NCBI GenBank assembly: GCA_050951925.1
Contig: JBMNJZ010000001.1
Span: 62,001 to 126,000 of the forward strand
DNA: 64,000 nt
Direction of reading: 5' to 3'
DNA from: UBA1046 sp012511325
GTDB taxonomy: Bacteria > Bacillota > Clostridia > Saccharofermentanales > DTU023
The notes beneath the pieces are model-generated. The model had not been told where the DNA came from. It made no database searches and was given only the letters and a program-made list of their open reading frames with translations. Position numbers and translations under genes: made by a program. This document shows, piece after piece, positions 16,772 through 25,222 of this stretch; position 1 is the first letter of the stretch, and the number at the start of each line of letters is the position of its first letter.

Positions 16772-17728
16772 TTAACTCACACCCTGACCATAAAACCTGA
16801 AATAATCGGGACTATCAGCTTTGCAAATTTTCCACGCTCTTTCAAAAACGTCCAGTACTTCCTCCTGCAAGGAACCTGACTTTATAGACTCCAGATTTTC
16901 TTTCAAATGGCTAAGCTTCGATGCTCCGATTAATATTGCATCCCCTCTTTCATTTTCAAGCATAGAATGATATGCCAACCAACGGTAAGTTGCTTCAATA
17001 ATACTAATATCGAATTTTGTGCATACTTCTTTTATTAGATCTACTGCATCAAAAAAAGATTGTTTCCAATAACGCTTTTGGTAGTTTGGACGATTTATAA
17101 ACCGTCCGTCAGAAGGACCATCTTCAAAGCAGCTATATCTACCTGTTAAAATCCCACCTGCCATTGGATTATAGGCGTAATAACGCAAACCAAAATAATT
17201 AAGTGCACTATTCAGTTCAAATTCTGCTTTCCTTGACAGGGGATTGTATACTCCTTCATAAACCGTCGGTAAAACCCAGCCTTTTGATTTACATCTATGG
17301 TACACATCTGCAACCAACCATGCAGGGAAGTTACTTAAGCCAAGCTCTTTGAATTTACCTTCAGCATGAAGGTCCGCACATGCAGAAAGAACTGAGTCTA
17401 ATGGAGTTTTCGGATCCGGAAAGTGAAGGAAAAAAACTTTAACATAATCCAATCCTAATCGCTCTAAGGATGAATTCAACTGTTTAAACGCAGCTTCGCG
17501 ATCTAATCTGCCAGAAATCCTGGGATTGACTTTAGTAGAAACTTGAACATTTTGTCTGCCAAGGGTTTTTAACGCTTCCCCAATAATAATCTCGCTTTGT
17601 CCATTGTTATACACATATGCCGTATCAAGCTCTTTATAGCCTGCTTCTAAAAAAGCCTTTATCATAGCTGTAGCATCTGCACCAAAAACAGATTCGCCAA
17701 ATGTCATTGTGCCAAGAATCATATCCAT
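16772..17728 (-). CDS. aldo/keto reductase
   Basis: NAD(P)H-dependent oxidoreductase of the AKR barrel family (AKR7-like by sequence feel). Starting at the ATG at 17728, which has AGGAAGA upstream, the product is 318 residues. The catalytic tetrad is visible as ELDTAYVYNNG (Asp and Tyr), VSTKVNPR (Lys) and FFLHFPDP (His). A longer start at 17776, next to the PrpD stop codon, is possible but has a poorer site. In the operon it could reduce the aldehyde made by the TPP decarboxylase encoded downstream (inference). Confidence 0.88.
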   Translation of the reverse strand: MDMILGTMTFGESVFGADATAMIKAFLEAGYKELDTAYVYNNGQSEIIIGEALKTLGRQNVQVSTKVNPRISGRLDREAAFKQLNSSLERLGLDYVKVFFLHFPDPKTPLDSVLSACADLHAEGKFKELGLSNFPAWLVADVYHRCKSKGWVLPTVYEGVYNPLSRKAEFELNSALNYFGLRYYAYNPMAGGILTGRYSCFEDGPSDGRFINRPNYQKRYWKQSFFDAVDLIKEVCTKFDISIIEATYRWLAYHSMLENERGDAILIGASKLSHLKENLESIKSGSLQEEVLDVFERAWKICKADSPDYFRFYGQGVS

Positions 17729-17776
17729 ATTAATTCTTCCTAACTTTGAAGCTAGTAGTTCATTTTGAGCATACAT

Positions 17777-19129
17777 CTACTGCCTGAGCAATGCTTGTAA
17801 TGGCTTGATATCATTCTCGATGTCAAAAACAGCCTCAACAATCTTACTTGCCTCTTCTTTAGTCTTGCCACCATACTGTGCCAGACCGAGAAATTTTTCT
17901 ATTACTTCTGTGAGAGAAAGAGGGTTTTCCGGTTCACCCTTCGGTAATTCACTTATGCCTTTTAGTATTTCACCATCTGCACAAGTCATTTCAACCGTTG
18001 CATATGTTTTCTCTGGGAATGCAGCTGTCATTTCGTCGTTTTCTAAAACAATTATCTTCCGGGTTAACTCTTTTATCTCAACATTATCCAAATACTCTGG
18101 GGTAAAAGCATTTAATCCTGTTTCTCCTGATAGATACGCAACTGCAAAATTATATGGTATGCTCATTTTCCCTGAGGCAGCACCTTTGATATCAGTGTGG
18201 TCATGATTCTTAACAGCAAGCGAATATGTCTTAATTACAACCTCACTTATTTGGTTCGTCTGTAACAGCCTTTTTTTTCTTAGGTCTTTAGCAATATCAA
18301 TCGATGGATGCGTATATCTACAGGCAGCATATGGTTTAATATATGCTTTTTCCATAGCATAGGTTCCGTTTAATAATGGTGGTACAAATTCTACTTCATC
18401 TGAACCATACATTTGGCCAAGAAATCCGTTAAAACCCGATAGTGGATCATTTGGTGTGTCAAATCCAGCAATAGCCATCTGGATAGCTATCAAGCCTAAT
18501 AAAGCGGTCTTTGCAACATTGTACGGTTTAAGCTCTGAGCTATCTTCCAACACTTTAAGTGTGCCTGTAGCAGATACAGCTGCAGTCGAAAAAGCATTTT
18601 TGAGCTTAACTGAACAAAAATCTAAAGCTATAGCTGATGCCATGGCAATACCTAGCAATCCACAGGTTCCAGTAGCATGATATCCGCGTAGTTTATGGGT
18701 CGGCTGTATGGATCGCGCCATCATAAAAGATGTCTCATATCCAATCACCGCCGCCTCAAGAAGTTTTCGGCCATTAATCGGATACTTCTGAGCAAGCGGC
18801 AATAATACGGAAAAAATCGGCGATCCCAAATGAATAATCCCTGCATTGGTTCCATCATCAAAGTCCAATGCATGACCGTTAAGGCCATTCAAAAAAACTG
18901 CGTTGTTTATGCTCAGAGGTACAGCAATACCTATTGGAAACACGTCCCCGCCTCTAGGCCCAAAATTCTCAACCAAACAATCAACTTTAGTTTGCTGTTC
19001 TTTATACCCTGCCAGAGTAACTCCCAAGTAATCAAGCAAAGCAATTTTAGCCCGTTCAATCACAGATATAGGAATTTCTTTTTTTCTTACACTGTCTATG
19101 CTGGACAAAAATTCTTGCATTTTATTCAT
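17777..19129 (-). CDS. MmgE/PrpD family dehydratase or decarboxylase
   Basis: A 450-residue member of the MmgE/PrpD fold, which includes 2-methylcitrate dehydratase, cis-aconitate decarboxylase and iminodisuccinate epimerase. Seen: GLNGHALDFDDGTNAGIIHLGSP (family H-x-L-D-F-D-D motif), GYHATGTCGLLG and PYAACRYTHPSIDIA. The substrate therefore is likely a di- or tricarboxylate-like acid. It is the first intact gene of the carboxylic-acid operon after a decayed membrane-protein remnant. AGGATCTAA supports the start. No citrate synthase-like gene accompanies it, so the textbook methylcitrate cycle is not complete here. Confidence 0.88.
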   Translation of the reverse strand: MNKMQEFLSSIDSVRKKEIPISVIERAKIALLDYLGVTLAGYKEQQTKVDCLVENFGPRGGDVFPIGIAVPLSINNAVFLNGLNGHALDFDDGTNAGIIHLGSPIFSVLLPLAQKYPINGRKLLEAAVIGYETSFMMARSIQPTHKLRGYHATGTCGLLGIAMASAIALDFCSVKLKNAFSTAAVSATGTLKVLEDSSELKPYNVAKTALLGLIAIQMAIAGFDTPNDPLSGFNGFLGQMYGSDEVEFVPPLLNGTYAMEKAYIKPYAACRYTHPSIDIAKDLRKKRLLQTNQISEVVIKTYSLAVKNHDHTDIKGAASGKMSIPYNFAVAYLSGETGLNAFTPEYLDNVEIKELTRKIIVLENDEMTAAFPEKTYATVEMTCADGEILKGISELPKGEPENPLSLTEVIEKFLGLAQYGGKTKEEASKIVEAVFDIENDIKPLQALLRQ

Positions 19130-19220
19130 TTAGATCCTCATTTCTTCAAAAGATATAGATTGTTTTGTATGCTCTCTTAATACAATTAAACAAAATTAAT
19201 TATTAACCTTGTATTCTAAA

Positions 19221-19537
19221 TTAATTATTTTTCTCTTTCAAATTTGCCATCTTTTTTATGCTTGGATCTTTTTTATGCTTGGAACAAGTGTTTTCTCGTC
19301 TGCAAGATACATTGACACCAATCCTCAAATAATAAGTACAATGGAGTATAATAATGAAACTTTAAAAACACTATTGACATAAGTTAAGACATTACCCCAA
19401 GTTCCGGTAACAGCCAGAAGGACAATAAAGCTAACGAATACCCCTCCATATATGGGACGTTTGAGCAATAAAAACCAGAGAATAATTACCGTGAACATGC
19501 TTGCCAAGTATATCATTGCAATTGGCATAATAAACAT
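19221..19537 (-). pseudogene. decayed membrane-protein gene, possibly TRAP-type permease
   Basis: A 70-residue hydrophobic reading frame (19325-19537) has a good ribosome binding site (AAAGGA) and starts MFIMPIAMIYLASMF. The KRPIYGGVFVSFIVLLAVTG stretch resembles the N-terminus of TRAP-type large permeases. It stops early. The same frame then encodes a hydrophilic tail (GLVSMYLADEKTLVPSIKK) interrupted by a 17-bp direct duplication (19249-19265, 19266-19282) that creates a second stop. Removing one copy restores a tail ending near 19221. This looks like an internally deleted gene. The TRAP assignment is tentative; a real small membrane protein is the alternative. Confidence 0.4.
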
Positions 19538-19591
19538 TTCCTTTCTTCATCTTCAAAAATGGTCAAGTTAAAATATAAAACAAAATCTGCA

Positions 19592-20818
19592 CTAATAGGG
19601 GACGAATCTAATAATATCGTGCCTGATTAAATCTTTTCCGGTATCTGATATTGCCTTCACCGTTTGTCCTGCAATTATTTGTAATCGTTCCAATTCTTCA
19701 AGATTCCTGGCTTCTATCGAAAAATACGCTAGTCTATCACCACTACTACTAATAGAACCGAATTCATATCCTTTAAATTTATATTGCTCATAATGATCAA
19801 TCACACCACTATGTGATAATTCATCTAGTCCTATTACATGGTTCAATACTCCGGGATAGCAATATAAAAATTCATCTATAATATAGCCATCATAGTGGTT
19901 AATTTTTAGAGATGGCTTATGCCCAAGGGTTAAGTCGAGAACTGCTTTAACCACATCAAACCCTGAAACTTTTGGAATTAAACGATATTTTATTCCACCC
20001 CCAGTACGAGCTGAAAATTCAACAACACTAATATCGTCACCATCAACCAATAATTGAATGAGCATAGGAGTATTCTTTAAATGAAAGGCTTCAGCGATTT
20101 TTTGTGCGGTATTTTGGATTTTCTCCACAATAACGTCTGTAAGTTTCGCCGGATATCTTCCTCTATTAATTACAAATCCGTTTGTACCAGGTATTTTGTC
20201 TAAAGATCTTATACACAAAATATTGATTTTACCTTCCTCAACATATATATCGACACTGACTTCATCACCCTTTGTAAACTCTTCAATTATTGCCGTGCCT
20301 GTCCTACTAATTTTTAGTGCATTTAATAATGCCTTTTCTAATCCTTCAAGATTATATACTTTTATTACTCCCTTTGAACTATAGGTATCAACCGGTTTCA
20401 CTACTAAAGGATAACTCAGATTCTTAATCAATTTCGGATCGAAGCTAGAGCATACACAATAATTAGCAGTAGGAATCCCATTTTCAGCAAATATACGTTT
20501 CATATGTTCTTTATTAGAAACATTTTTTGCCGTCTTGTAATCAATATAACAAGGAAGGCCTAGTTCTTGACAGACTTGTGCTGCAACTAACAACATTTGA
20601 TCGGCACACACAGAAATTACAAAATCCACCTGCTCAGTTATAGCAAGATGCCTTATGCTACTAACGTCAAGAGCCGAAATAGGGAAAAACTTGTCTGCAA
20701 ATTCCACAGCAGGGGCATTCTTATTTCGGTCAGCAAGCAAAGATGAAATACCTCTGCGCTTCAGCTCTCTGACTAAATGGGCCTGTGGCATACCGCCAGT
20801 AAGGACAAGAGCTTTCAT
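19592..20818 (-). CDS. ATP-grasp ligase (carbamoyl-phosphate-synthase-like fold)
   Basis: A 408-residue ATP-grasp enzyme expected to activate a carboxylate as acyl phosphate and join it to an amine or thiol. Order: N-terminal nucleotide-like domain (VLTGGMPQAHLVRELKRRG), NKEHMKRIFAENGIPTA, YPLVVKPVDTYSSKGVIKV (ATP-binding Lys and loop), IIEEFTKGDEVSVDIYV, and SVVEFSARTGGGIKYRLIPK (Mg2+ and substrate loop). GGAGAG precedes the start. It is transcribed in the same direction as, and upstream of, the carboxylic-acid operon. This makes it a candidate for attaching the acid product to an amino sugar (inference). Confidence 0.86.
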   Translation of the reverse strand: MKALVLTGGMPQAHLVRELKRRGISSLLADRNKNAPAVEFADKFFPISALDVSSIRHLAITEQVDFVISVCADQMLLVAAQVCQELGLPCYIDYKTAKNVSNKEHMKRIFAENGIPTANYCVCSSFDPKLIKNLSYPLVVKPVDTYSSKGVIKVYNLEGLEKALLNALKISRTGTAIIEEFTKGDEVSVDIYVEEGKINILCIRSLDKIPGTNGFVINRGRYPAKLTDVIVEKIQNTAQKIAEAFHLKNTPMLIQLLVDGDDISVVEFSARTGGGIKYRLIPKVSGFDVVKAVLDLTLGHKPSLKINHYDGYIIDEFLYCYPGVLNHVIGLDELSHSGVIDHYEQYKFKGYEFGSISSSGDRLAYFSIEARNLEELERLQIIAGQTVKAISDTGKDLIRHDIIRFVPY

Positions 20819-20907
20819 TTGTCATTCTCTCCAGTGACATTGTTTTTAAAAACAAGAATAAATATGGTTGCAGTTTCACAATAACTATACCTGAATTCAT
20901 ACTGCAT

Positions 20908-20948
20908 TTCACTTAATATTCTATGTGAAGTAGTATTGTCATTACTAC
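20908..20948. promoter_or_regulatory. two adjacent dyads, candidate operators
   Basis: TTCAC (20908-20912) pairs with GTGAA (20925-20929). Immediately after it, GTAGTA (20930-20935) pairs with TACTAC (20943-20948) across 7 bp. Their position in the divergent promoter region, next to a gene whose protein starts with an HTH domain, makes them candidate binding sites. The arms are short, so chance cannot be excluded. Confidence 0.35.
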
Positions 20949-21094
20949 ACTTTTATCTGTTATTATATGCTAGCATTGCGACAGGAAGACTGGCGATCAT
21001 CGGATGGACAGAATATCTAGTATCGCGTCACTATAAACTAATATAGATGAATAAATTGATAATCAGTTACCAAGCATTCTATCTGCTATTCGTA

Positions 21095-21123
21095 TTGACT
21101 TAAGATGCCATTAATGATAGCTT
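21095..21123 (+). promoter_or_regulatory. candidate promoter for HTH-dehydrogenase gene
   Basis: TTGACT (21095-21100) lies 17 bp from TAGCTT (21118-21123). The -35 matches five of six consensus bases and the -10 is weak, which would suit an activated or regulated promoter about 70 bp before the gene. Confidence 0.35.
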
Positions 21124-21191
21124 AATTTCAGAATACCGTTTAATAAAATTGTTTTTTGCAACAATTAAAAGCAATGCCCGAGGGGTGATCT

Positions 21192-22676
21192 ATGAAAAAA
21201 TTTTCGATAACAAAACTATCTGAGATTATAAAGGAAAAGCGAATTAATAAGCAATTATCTCAAGCACAGTTGTCACTAAAAACAGGCGTTAATCGAACCT
21301 TAATAGGACGTATTGAGAATAAAAAACATGTACCTTCAATTAAACAGCTTCAGATATTGGCGGATGTCCTGGATTTTGAAATCACGGATATTTTTACTGA
21401 ACAAAAATCGCATGAGAATAGACCTGCTATTACTAAAATCCGCTACAATATTGTAGTAGTCGGAACAGGTTATGTTGGATTATCTATTGCGACACTATTA
21501 TCACAGAATCACCATGTAACTGCCATCGACATTGTTTCGGACAGAGTAACAATGATTAATAACCGGAAATCTCCCATTAGAGATGATGACATTGAGAGAT
21601 ACTTTGTCGAAAAAAACTTAGATTTAACAGCGACTATTGATACTTATGATGCTTACAAAAACGCCGACTTTGTTGTAATTGCAACACCGACAAATTACGA
21701 TAGTAAGAATAACTTTTTTGATACCTCTTCTGTAGAAGCTACCATTGAGACGGTGTTAGGAATTAATCCTTATGCAATTATTGTAATAAAATCTACTATT
21801 CCAGTTGGCTATACAGCATCAATGAGAAAAAAATTCAACACAGAAAACATTATATTTAGTCCCGAATTTCTACGTGAATCAAAGGCATTATTTGATAATC
21901 TATATCCGTCTCGCATTATTGTATCCACAGATTCAAATAATGATAGGATCGTTGAAGCTTCTCAAGTATTTGCTACACTTCTTCAAGAAGGTGCAATCAA
22001 AAAAAATATAGACACTTTATTCATGGGTTCTACAGAAGCAGAAGCCGTAAAGCTTTTTGCAAATACTTATTTAGCGCTACGAGTGTCATACTTTAATGAG
22101 CTTGATACATATGCTGAGATAAAGAAGTTAAATACGATAGATATTATTAATGGTGTCTGTCTTGATCCTCGCATTGGCATGCACTATAATAATCCAAGCT
22201 TTGGCTATGGCGGTTATTGCTTGCCAAAAGATACCAAACAACTCCTGGCAAACTATGAAGATGTGCCGCAAAATATGATCACTGCAATTGTAGAAAGTAA
22301 TAGAACAAGAAAAGATTTTATTGCAGACCGAGTACTTGGGCTAACTGGTTTATTTGAAACTAATGAGCAGTGGGATTCTGCAAGAGATAATAATGTGATT
22401 ATAGGAGTTTTCCGTCTAACGATGAAAACCGATTCTGATAATTTTCGTCATTCCTCAATACAAGGTGTTATGAAACGAATAAAGGCGAAAGGAATTAATT
22501 TAATAATTTACGAGCCTCAGTTAAAGAGCGGAACTACCTTTTTTGGCAGTAAAATTGTAAATAATCTGTCGAAATTTAAGAGAATAAGCACAATTATCAT
22601 TGCCAACCGATATGATCGTTGTTTGGATGACGTCAAAGAAAAAGTATACACACGTGATCTTTTCTATAGGGATTGA
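21192..22676 (+). CDS. HTH (XRE)-UDP-glucose/nucleotide-sugar 6-dehydrogenase fusion
   Basis: Two fused parts. Residues 8-68 are an XRE/Cro-type helix-turn-helix (LSEIIKEKRINKQLSQAQLS, TGVNRTLIGRIENKKHVPS, QLQILADVLDFEITDIF). Residues about 86-494 are a nucleotide-sugar 6-dehydrogenase: Rossmann GTGYVGLS at 91-98, ATPTNYDSKNNFFD, KSTIPVGYT, SPEFLRESKAL, and catalytic cysteine in SFGYGGYCLPKDTKQL. The SPEFLRE and GYGGYCLPKD motifs fit UDP-glucose 6-dehydrogenase, giving UDP-glucuronate. GAGGGGTGAT precedes the ATG. The start codon and HTH are in one uninterrupted frame, so this is a genuine fusion in this sequence. It may sense sugar-nucleotide state and control the locus (inference). Confidence 0.87.
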   Translation: MKKFSITKLSEIIKEKRINKQLSQAQLSLKTGVNRTLIGRIENKKHVPSIKQLQILADVLDFEITDIFTEQKSHENRPAITKIRYNIVVVGTGYVGLSIATLLSQNHHVTAIDIVSDRVTMINNRKSPIRDDDIERYFVEKNLDLTATIDTYDAYKNADFVVIATPTNYDSKNNFFDTSSVEATIETVLGINPYAIIVIKSTIPVGYTASMRKKFNTENIIFSPEFLRESKALFDNLYPSRIIVSTDSNNDRIVEASQVFATLLQEGAIKKNIDTLFMGSTEAEAVKLFANTYLALRVSYFNELDTYAEIKKLNTIDIINGVCLDPRIGMHYNNPSFGYGGYCLPKDTKQLLANYEDVPQNMITAIVESNRTRKDFIADRVLGLTGLFETNEQWDSARDNNVIIGVFRLTMKTDSDNFRHSSIQGVMKRIKAKGINLIIYEPQLKSGTTFFGSKIVNNLSKFKRISTIIIANRYDRCLDDVKEKVYTRDLFYRD

Positions 22677-23836
22677 TGGAAATTATAATGCAGCGAATAT
22701 CTTTGCGAAAAAAAACTATATTTGTAACTGGTTCAGCGGGATTCATTGGAAGCAAACTTGTATTAGCACTTCTTTCTACGCAGTCACCAATTAAGATTAT
22801 TGGTTTGGATAATATGAACGACTATTATGATGTTCGTATTAAGAAGTGGAGATTAGCTGAGATTGAAAAGATTGCAAGCAAACAGATTCATTCATCCTAT
22901 TCCTTTGTTATAGGGGATCTTGCAAATAAATGCCTTGTAGACCAAATTTTTGCAGAATATAAACCTGATATTGTCGTGAACCTTGCTGCACAAGCAGGTG
23001 TTCGTCATTCAATTACCAATCCCGATGAATACATCACGTCAAATGTAATCGGCTTTTATAATATTCTAGAAGCTTGTCGACACTCTTTTGATAATGGCAA
23101 GAAGGGAGTCGAACATTTGGTATATGCTTCATCTTCTTCTGTATACGGATCTAACAAGAAGATTCCATACAGCACTGAGGATAATGTAGATAATCCCATA
23201 TCCCTTTATGCAGCTACAAAAAAATGTAATGAGTTATTTGCCCACTCCTATTCTAAACTATACAATTTGCCTACTACGGGATTACGTTTTTTTACTGTGT
23301 ATGGGCCGGCGGGTAGGCCTGATATGGCGTATTTTTCTTTCACTGATAAATTACTGAAAGGTGAAGACATTCATATTTTCAACTATGGAAACTGCATGCG
23401 TGATTTTACCTATATTGACGATGTTATTGAAGGTATAATTCGTGTAATGCAGGGAGCGCAAAAAAAAGAAATCGGAGATGATGGACTCCCGATCCCTCCA
23501 TATGCCGTATATAACATTGGAAAGGGCGCTCCAGTGAATTTACTAAATTTTATTGAGATATTACAGCAAGAATTAGTTCGCTCCGAAGTCCTGCCATCCA
23601 GTTTTGATTTTGATTCTCATAAGAAATTAGTTGCTATGCAACCCGGCGATGTACCCATAACCTATGCTGATACTACAGCTCTGGAAAATGATTATAATTA
23701 TAGACCAAGTACAGATCTGCGTGTTGGACTTCGAAAATTTGCCGAATGGTATAAAGAGTTCTATGGCAACCAGACACCTGCAAATTCTGAAAGTCAAATT
23801 CCCCTTAGTAATAAAATAGGAACATGTGTGGATTAA
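22676..23836 (+). CDS. UDP-glucuronate 4-epimerase-like NAD-dependent epimerase
   Basis: Extended short-chain dehydrogenase that likely turns UDP-glucuronate into UDP-galacturonate. Seen: VTGSAGFIGSKL (NAD-binding), LAAQAGVRHSI, YASSSSVYGSN, SLYAATKKCNE (catalytic Tyr and Lys), and GPAGRPDMAYFSFTDKLLKG, the sequence typical of the UDP-GlcA epimerase branch (usually P-W-G-R-P-D-M). The ATG at 22676 overlaps the upstream TGA (TGATG), implying coupled translation with the dehydrogenase that makes its substrate. At 386 residues it is a little longer than usual because of a polar C-terminal tail. Confidence 0.87.
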   Translation: MEIIMQRISLRKKTIFVTGSAGFIGSKLVLALLSTQSPIKIIGLDNMNDYYDVRIKKWRLAEIEKIASKQIHSSYSFVIGDLANKCLVDQIFAEYKPDIVVNLAAQAGVRHSITNPDEYITSNVIGFYNILEACRHSFDNGKKGVEHLVYASSSSVYGSNKKIPYSTEDNVDNPISLYAATKKCNELFAHSYSKLYNLPTTGLRFFTVYGPAGRPDMAYFSFTDKLLKGEDIHIFNYGNCMRDFTYIDDVIEGIIRVMQGAQKKEIGDDGLPIPPYAVYNIGKGAPVNLLNFIEILQQELVRSEVLPSSFDFDSHKKLVAMQPGDVPITYADTTALENDYNYRPSTDLRVGLRKFAEWYKEFYGNQTPANSESQIPLSNKIGTCVD

Positions 23837-24145
23837 TGGATCCTATATTATGAATAACCTGTCCCTGAAAACTCAAGCCTCACACTACGCTTGAAGAGAT
23901 CTCAGCCATTTGCACAACAATGTCCATCTATCTCCAACTTAGCACGCCATATCTACGCAGAGCGAAGTTTTAAAGACTAGATACTTTTGCTTCTATAATT
24001 AACTAGTGTGATAAATATGCGAAAGATTCTTGACAGAATTTATTAATATACATATTATTGCTCTAGCCTATATGCCGTCTTTAAATCAAATTAGTGCGTC
24101 CCGAAATACTGTGCGAAAGATGCAATGTAGGAGGAATCGTCGATT
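23837..24145. other. 309-bp intergenic region with a promoter
   Basis: AT-rich region without a convincing gene. It holds the well-formed promoter at 24030-24058 and AGGAGGA just before the next ATG. No clear terminator for the upstream epimerase gene was found. Confidence 0.6.
24030..24058 (+). promoter_or_regulatory. sigma-A-type promoter before TupA-like gene
   Basis: TTGACA (24030-24035), 17-bp spacer, TATTAT (24053-24058). This is close to consensus and about 80 bp before the TupA-like gene, which is therefore expressed as its own unit. Confidence 0.8.
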
Positions 24146-25075
24146 ATGAAGAGGCAGTTCAATAAACTCATAAAATTAATAAGACATCCCAATTTATTAA
24201 TTGATTCTTTATTAGCTAGAGGTGCTTTGAATTTTGTGCCAGACAAGCTATTTTTACAGATCCATTTTTTTAGAAAAATGAAAAAGCGGCTTAGTTTAAG
24301 TCACCCTGTAACATTTAATGAAAAGTTGCAATGGCTAAAGCTTTATGATCGAAACCCTAAATACACTATGCTGGTAGATAAATACAAAGTTCGAAAGCAT
24401 ATAGAACAAACAATAGGAAATAAATACTTAATTCCATTGATTGGCGTTTGGGATAGAGCAGAGAAAATTGACTTTGACAAGCTACCTGATCAATTTGTAT
24501 TAAAGTGTAACCACAATAGCGGACTGGGTATGTGTATCTGCAGGAATAAAACACTGATAGACAGAAAAGCTGTAATAAAAAAACTAAACCGAGGTCTCAA
24601 ACAAAATTATTATTTAAAATACAGGGAATGGCCTTACAAGAACGTGCCGCGAAGAATTATTGCGGAAAAATATATGACTGATCATGTAGGCACGCTTTCC
24701 CTCACAGATTACAAGTTCTTTTGCTTTGACGGAATCGTAGACTGTGTCATGATTGCTACCGAGCGACATACAGGTAATCCCAAATTTTATTTTTTTAATC
24801 ATAAATGGGAGTTATTACGGTATAATGTGCGTGGGAAAGAAGCACCAATTGGTTTTTCTTTGCCAAAGCCTAAGTGCATAGATGAAATGTTTAAAATAGC
24901 AGAAATTTTATCACAAGATATGCCGTTTGTTAGAGTTGATATATATGAAAGCGATGAAAGGGTATTTTTTGGAGAATTGACCCTCTATCCACAAAGTGGA
25001 TTTGACAATAATATCCTCTCAGAAATTGATACCTATTGGGGTCAATTGATTAAATTACCGGAGGGAACACGATAA
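24146..25075 (+). CDS. TupA-like ATP-grasp protein (polysaccharide/teichuronopeptide-type)
   Basis: A 309-residue protein of the TupA-like ATP-grasp family, often misnamed glycosyltransferase. It has the family start FNEKLQWLKLYDRNPKY, LVDKYKVRKHI, DQFVLKCNHNSG, IIAEKYM, DYKFFCFDG, VDIYE and FGELTLYPQSGFD. The family takes its name from teichuronopeptide synthesis, where an amino-acid chain is joined to a uronic-acid polymer. The neighbouring uronic-acid genes make such a decoration role plausible here (inference). Complete, with AGGAGGA upstream. Confidence 0.83.
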   Translation: MKRQFNKLIKLIRHPNLLIDSLLARGALNFVPDKLFLQIHFFRKMKKRLSLSHPVTFNEKLQWLKLYDRNPKYTMLVDKYKVRKHIEQTIGNKYLIPLIGVWDRAEKIDFDKLPDQFVLKCNHNSGLGMCICRNKTLIDRKAVIKKLNRGLKQNYYLKYREWPYKNVPRRIIAEKYMTDHVGTLSLTDYKFFCFDGIVDCVMIATERHTGNPKFYFFNHKWELLRYNVRGKEAPIGFSLPKPKCIDEMFKIAEILSQDMPFVRVDIYESDERVFFGELTLYPQSGFDNNILSEIDTYWGQLIKLPEGTR

Positions 25076-25222
25076 AAGCAAAGATATTATTTGTGATCCT
25101 AAGACCGGTGATGCTGATTATTTATGTGATTTGAGTAATCAAACCGTATTTGATGGCCCCATGCCGTTCAAAATCGAGATATTATAGAATCCTACCTATT
25201 TTTTGACGGAATATTGAGAGAA

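Larger units (their letters stand above)
20819..21191. other. 373-bp divergent intergenic region
   Basis: AT-rich region between the leftward ATP-grasp gene and the rightward HTH-dehydrogenase gene. It contains two adjacent dyads (20908-20948) and a candidate rightward promoter (21095-21123). No reading frame with start signals was seen. It probably controls both arms of the polysaccharide locus. Confidence 0.6.

Noticed and set aside
12107..19129. Complete methylcitrate or citrate-lyase pathway
   Set aside because: No citrate/methylcitrate synthase, no PrpB lyase, no citrate lyase alpha or gamma subunits; the enzyme set does not fit either pathway.
25077..25187. Start-less plus-strand frame after the TupA-like gene (DIICDPKTGDADYL and on)
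   Set aside because: It looks somewhat protein-like but has no start or ribosome site and no family I recognise; too short to claim as a gene remnant.
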